A stretch of 64,000 bases of DNA from Nereocystis luetkeana (Eukaryota; Sar; Phaeophyceae; Laminariales; Laminariaceae). Both the position numbers and the translations under genes were made by a program. Below, piece after piece: positions 61,704-64,000 of this stretch. Location: positions 8,191,420 through 8,255,419 of the forward strand of contig JARUPZ010000021.1 in NCBI GenBank assembly GCA_031213475.1. Direction: 5' to 3'. Every line of letters starts with the position of its first letter. The first letter of the stretch is position 1. The notes under the pieces were generated by a model. The model was not told the origin of the DNA, did no database searches, and was given only the letters and a program-made list of their open reading frames with translations.

Positions 61704-63966
61704 GCAAGTTGTGGCTCGTTGTATGGTTACTGTCGCATACCGGGTATACAGTAGTTCAGTCGGTTGGATGGCATGACCCCTCTCACCGCTTCCCCTCGTC
61801 GGGAATCGATGTCGATGGTTTGTGCGGCATTTGCAGCATTCGCGAGTCACACTGCCGCTCTGCCCCTCGGCCCGCCATGCCGCCTTCTGCTCCATCATCG
61901 GTCCGCCCGCGCGCCCTACCGGTCACTTTTTTTCCTGCTTCGTGTGAAGGGCCGGTGAACACAACATACTCATGCCTGTAAATACAACGAAAATTGGTGG
62001 AACTCAAAACAAGAAGAAAGCGTTGTCTTCAGCTCGCGCGTTAGGCTTATCCCCGAACACACGTGGCGTGCGACGTGCTTTGAAAACATGTGTGCACGTA
62101 CTGTGCCTTGACAGCTGGATGACGAATGTATTACATTATCGTCTACACCTGATACGTACGTATGGCATGTGCAGTATCCTACCAATGATCCGTCTTGGGA
62201 CGAATACACTTGGTGCACGTACTGCAGTAACATCTTGTAGATCGTTCGTTCCGTTGTCTGCCCCGCCAGCGAAGAGCACGGTTGTGCTCAAAGTCGATTT
62301 TCTGGAGCTGTTGTCCGATGCGATGAAAACAGCTGAGCCGGAGGTGTTGTTTTCAGAAGTGTTCGCCAACGGAAGCTCCGCCAAGGTTATCGACCGCTTC
62401 GTCATGAAAACGACGCTGCTCGACACCCACGCCTTCGTCTTTGAGGTGAGACATTCAAGATGTGTCCTGCAGTACTGTGAGTAGGTTGGTCACCAACATC
62501 TTCCGAGGGAACTCTATTAATGACCCCGGAATCGGCCTTGAAAACAAAATGAAAATACGAATCGGCGAACTGCTCCGCGGCCTTACCTTATCGTGCTCTG
62601 ATGGTAACGTCTCCACCACGAATGTTACCCCGACGAGTTGATAACGTAGCCCCTCAGCAGAAGAGTCGGACCGACAAAACCGTTTGGCCACGAACTGCCA
62701 TAATAATCGTAGACGAGGGGGTGGCCTTTGAGTATTGGGTACGTAGTGGTCCCGATACTGGCTACAGTCCCTGTCACCGAACCAGACATTGTGTTTGGTT
62801 TTTCGATGAAACCGACTCTAATTCACCCGCGGTTCCTCTGAGTAGGTGCCCAACTGTTTTTGGGTCATCTTTTGTTTTTCAATTAATTGAGTATCAAACG
62901 AAATATTTTCTTCTTAATTATGTCCAGAAATAACGTTTTTCCATCGGAAGCAAAAGCCGTGAATTTCCTATAGGAAAAGTGGCCATATTCGAATTGAAGC
63001 ATGAGTCTATTCCATCGAGGGAGCCCTGTCGGCAATAGCAAGAGAAGACATACTTGTTTTGTATTTGTATCGAAAGTACTCAATATTGACGGAGAGTTCG
63101 AGTGCCGTCCTGGAAAAACAGACAGTACTTCGGTTAACCGCTACCTACTAGGTATATTTGTGTGGACTGTCGAAAACTTCAGACCAAAAACAAATATCAG
63201 GTTCGCTGACGGGGACTGTGGTGCTGCAGTTAATTGAGGAGTCTCTGTGGGTCGGATGCCCCCCTTTACCTCACAGTAAGTGCCGTCCTGGAAAAACAGA
63301 CAGTACTTCGGTTAACCGCTACCTACTAGGTATGTTTGTGTGGACTGTCGAAAACTTCAGACCAAAAACAAATATCAGGTTCGCTTACGGGGACTGTGGT
63401 GCTGCTGCAGTTTACTGAGGAGTCTCTGCGGGTCGGATGCCCCCCTTTACCTCACAGTAGAAGCTTTACCGCACTGTAGAGACATAGCTCGCGTCTTATG
63501 GCGTACCCCCACGTACTTGGATGTGGCGCTTACTGAACACTCGGAAGATCGTCTGGCGGCAAACTACTGTACCACTTGATTTCGTTTTCGGTTGCTGTGA
63601 CTGCTGCAGGAGGGTCTGGAGGTGGATTGGTCAACGGAGTGGAAGGCCAACCTGCCGCTGGTTTCGGCAGCGACATCGATGCCGGTCAAGGTCGCGGTGT
63701 CATTTGGGGCTCACCAGTCCACGGCGATTAGCAAAACGCGCACCGTAGACCGATCTGCCGAGATATCACTCGCACCCATGATTGGTTGCAAGGCCATCGC
63801 GAGGTACATGAAAAGCACCCTCACGGTCAACGCCGTGCTCACTGTTCAGAAAACGTACACGAACGGCACGGTTCAGACGTGGGAGGTGCCGGCCAAGTAC
63901 ACGGGCGTTTCGTGCGACAACGCTGAGATAAAGCTGGAGGGCATTCCTCTCGACCCCCTTCTGTGA
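61145..63966 (+). CDS. Aerolysin-like beta-pore domain protein, 3 exons (gene-level entry)
   Basis: Exons 61145-61703, 62270-62445 and 63610-63966 sum to 1092 nt (363 aa plus TGA). The C-terminal half alternates polar and hydrophobic residues, with long beta-strand-like Ser/Thr/Val runs and a V-P-A-K-Y-T-G-V segment near the end, as in aerolysin/ETX-MTX2-type pore-forming proteins. The N-terminal half is beta-rich with several Trp and Cys and could be a lectin-like recognition domain (weak resemblance to H-type lectins). No signal peptide is visible at the chosen ATG. Such proteins occur widely in algae, plants, fungi and animals, often in defence or membrane remodelling; activity here is unknown. 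The family call rests on pattern only. Confidence 0.62.
61704..61709 (+). promoter_or_regulatory. GC splice donor, aerolysin-like gene intron 1
   Basis: GAAAG|GCAAGT is an exact match to the GC-donor consensus AG|GCAAGT. It gives phase 1, matching the CCAG|CG acceptor at 62270. Confidence 0.78.
62270..62445 (+). CDS. Aerolysin-like gene exon 2
   Basis: 176 nt, CCCCGCCAG|CG to TTTGAG|GTGAGA, phase 0. Encodes KVDFLELLSDAMKTAEPEV and ends in a beta-like RFVMKTTLLDTHAFVFE. The acceptor zone holds three AGs in nine bases (CAG, AAG, GAG), each giving a different phase; only the first matches the GC donor of exon 1. Confidence 0.68.
63101..63459 (+). repeat. Tandem duplication, 178-bp and 181-bp units, in intron 2
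   Basis: Unit 1 63101-63278 and unit 2 63279-63459 are almost identical from AGTGCCGTCCTGG to TACCTCACAGTA, differing by a few substitutions and an extra GCT in unit 2. Recent duplication. Confidence 0.9.
63610..63966 (+). CDS. Aerolysin-like gene exon 3, C-terminal pore-type domain
   Basis: 119 codons including TGA, TGCTGCAG|GAG in phase 0. Contains alternating Ser/Thr/Val strands (SAATSMPVKVAVSFGAHQS, RSAEISLAP) and ends KYTGVSCDNAEIKLEG. The strand pattern resembles the ETX/MTX2-aerolysin module. The window ends 34 bp after the stop, so the 3' end is not seen. Confidence 0.7.
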   Translation, partial: EGLEVDWSTEWKANLPLVSAATSMPVKVAVSFGAHQSTAISKTRTVDRSAEISLAPMIGCKAIARYMKSTLTVNAVLTVQKTYTNGTVQTWEVPAKYTGVSCDNAEIKLEGIPLDPLL

Positions 63967-64000
63967 AGGGAAGAAGAAGTGTGCTCGGTCGAACAAAGCT

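Overview
The window is intron-rich eukaryotic DNA: long introns, GC-leaning third positions in exons, CAG/CTG and poly-C tracts, and many small palindromic transposons. The style (ankyrin-plus-channel protein, split introns, repeat load) fits a brown alga or related stramenopile such as Ectocarpus. That assignment is inferred from style only. I see no prokaryotic gene organisation, rRNA or CRISPR array.

Most of the window (about 376-49272, + strand) is one very large gene that I rebuilt exon by exon. Its 24 exons total 5193 nt, are in frame throughout, and encode about 1730 aa. Exons 1-14 give an N-terminal cytosolic domain of divergent ankyrin-like repeats, with a poly-Gly linker and a poly-Asp tract in exon 5. 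Exons 15-21 give a six-helix channel domain: S1 in 15/16, S2 in 16/17, S3 in 18, S4 in 19, S5 and pore helix in 20, and the filter Asp plus S6 in 20/21. The filter reads L-G-D, as in TRP/polycystin channels. Exons 22 and 23 add two further strongly hydrophobic segments, and exon 24 is a charged tail ending in TAA with an overlapping AATAAA. Keeping frame and conserved motifs requires three GC-AG introns (donors at 20805, 39050, 41791) and two AAG acceptors (exons at 33338 and 38899). One GC donor splits the codon of the selectivity-filter Asp.

The introns are packed with repeats: (a) TA-flanked palindromic MITEs with TTACGGGGGACC ends; (b) a family of about 500 bp flanked by poly-C; (c) 'GATCATCTAC' repeats; (d) small palindromes with CCCGTTTTGGGGAC; (e) GGGTC-rich hAT-like palindromes able to form G-quadruplexes; (f) a CAGGG-ended palindrome with a near-perfect 8-bp target duplication; (g) long foldback elements with CAG-rich arms (2650-6740, 50140-50460); (h) a tRNA-derived SINE; and (i) many locus-specific minisatellites. 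Several tandem arrays duplicate the gene's own exon ends, leaving decoy splice sites.

From 49273 to 61144 I find only repeats and no convincing gene. From 61145 to 63966 lies a second + strand gene of three exons (about 363 aa). Its C-terminal half looks like an aerolysin/ETX-MTX2-type beta-pore domain. Its first intron has a textbook GC donor, making a fourth GC-AG intron, and its second intron carries a 178-181 bp tandem duplication. Nothing in the sequence links the functions of the two genes.
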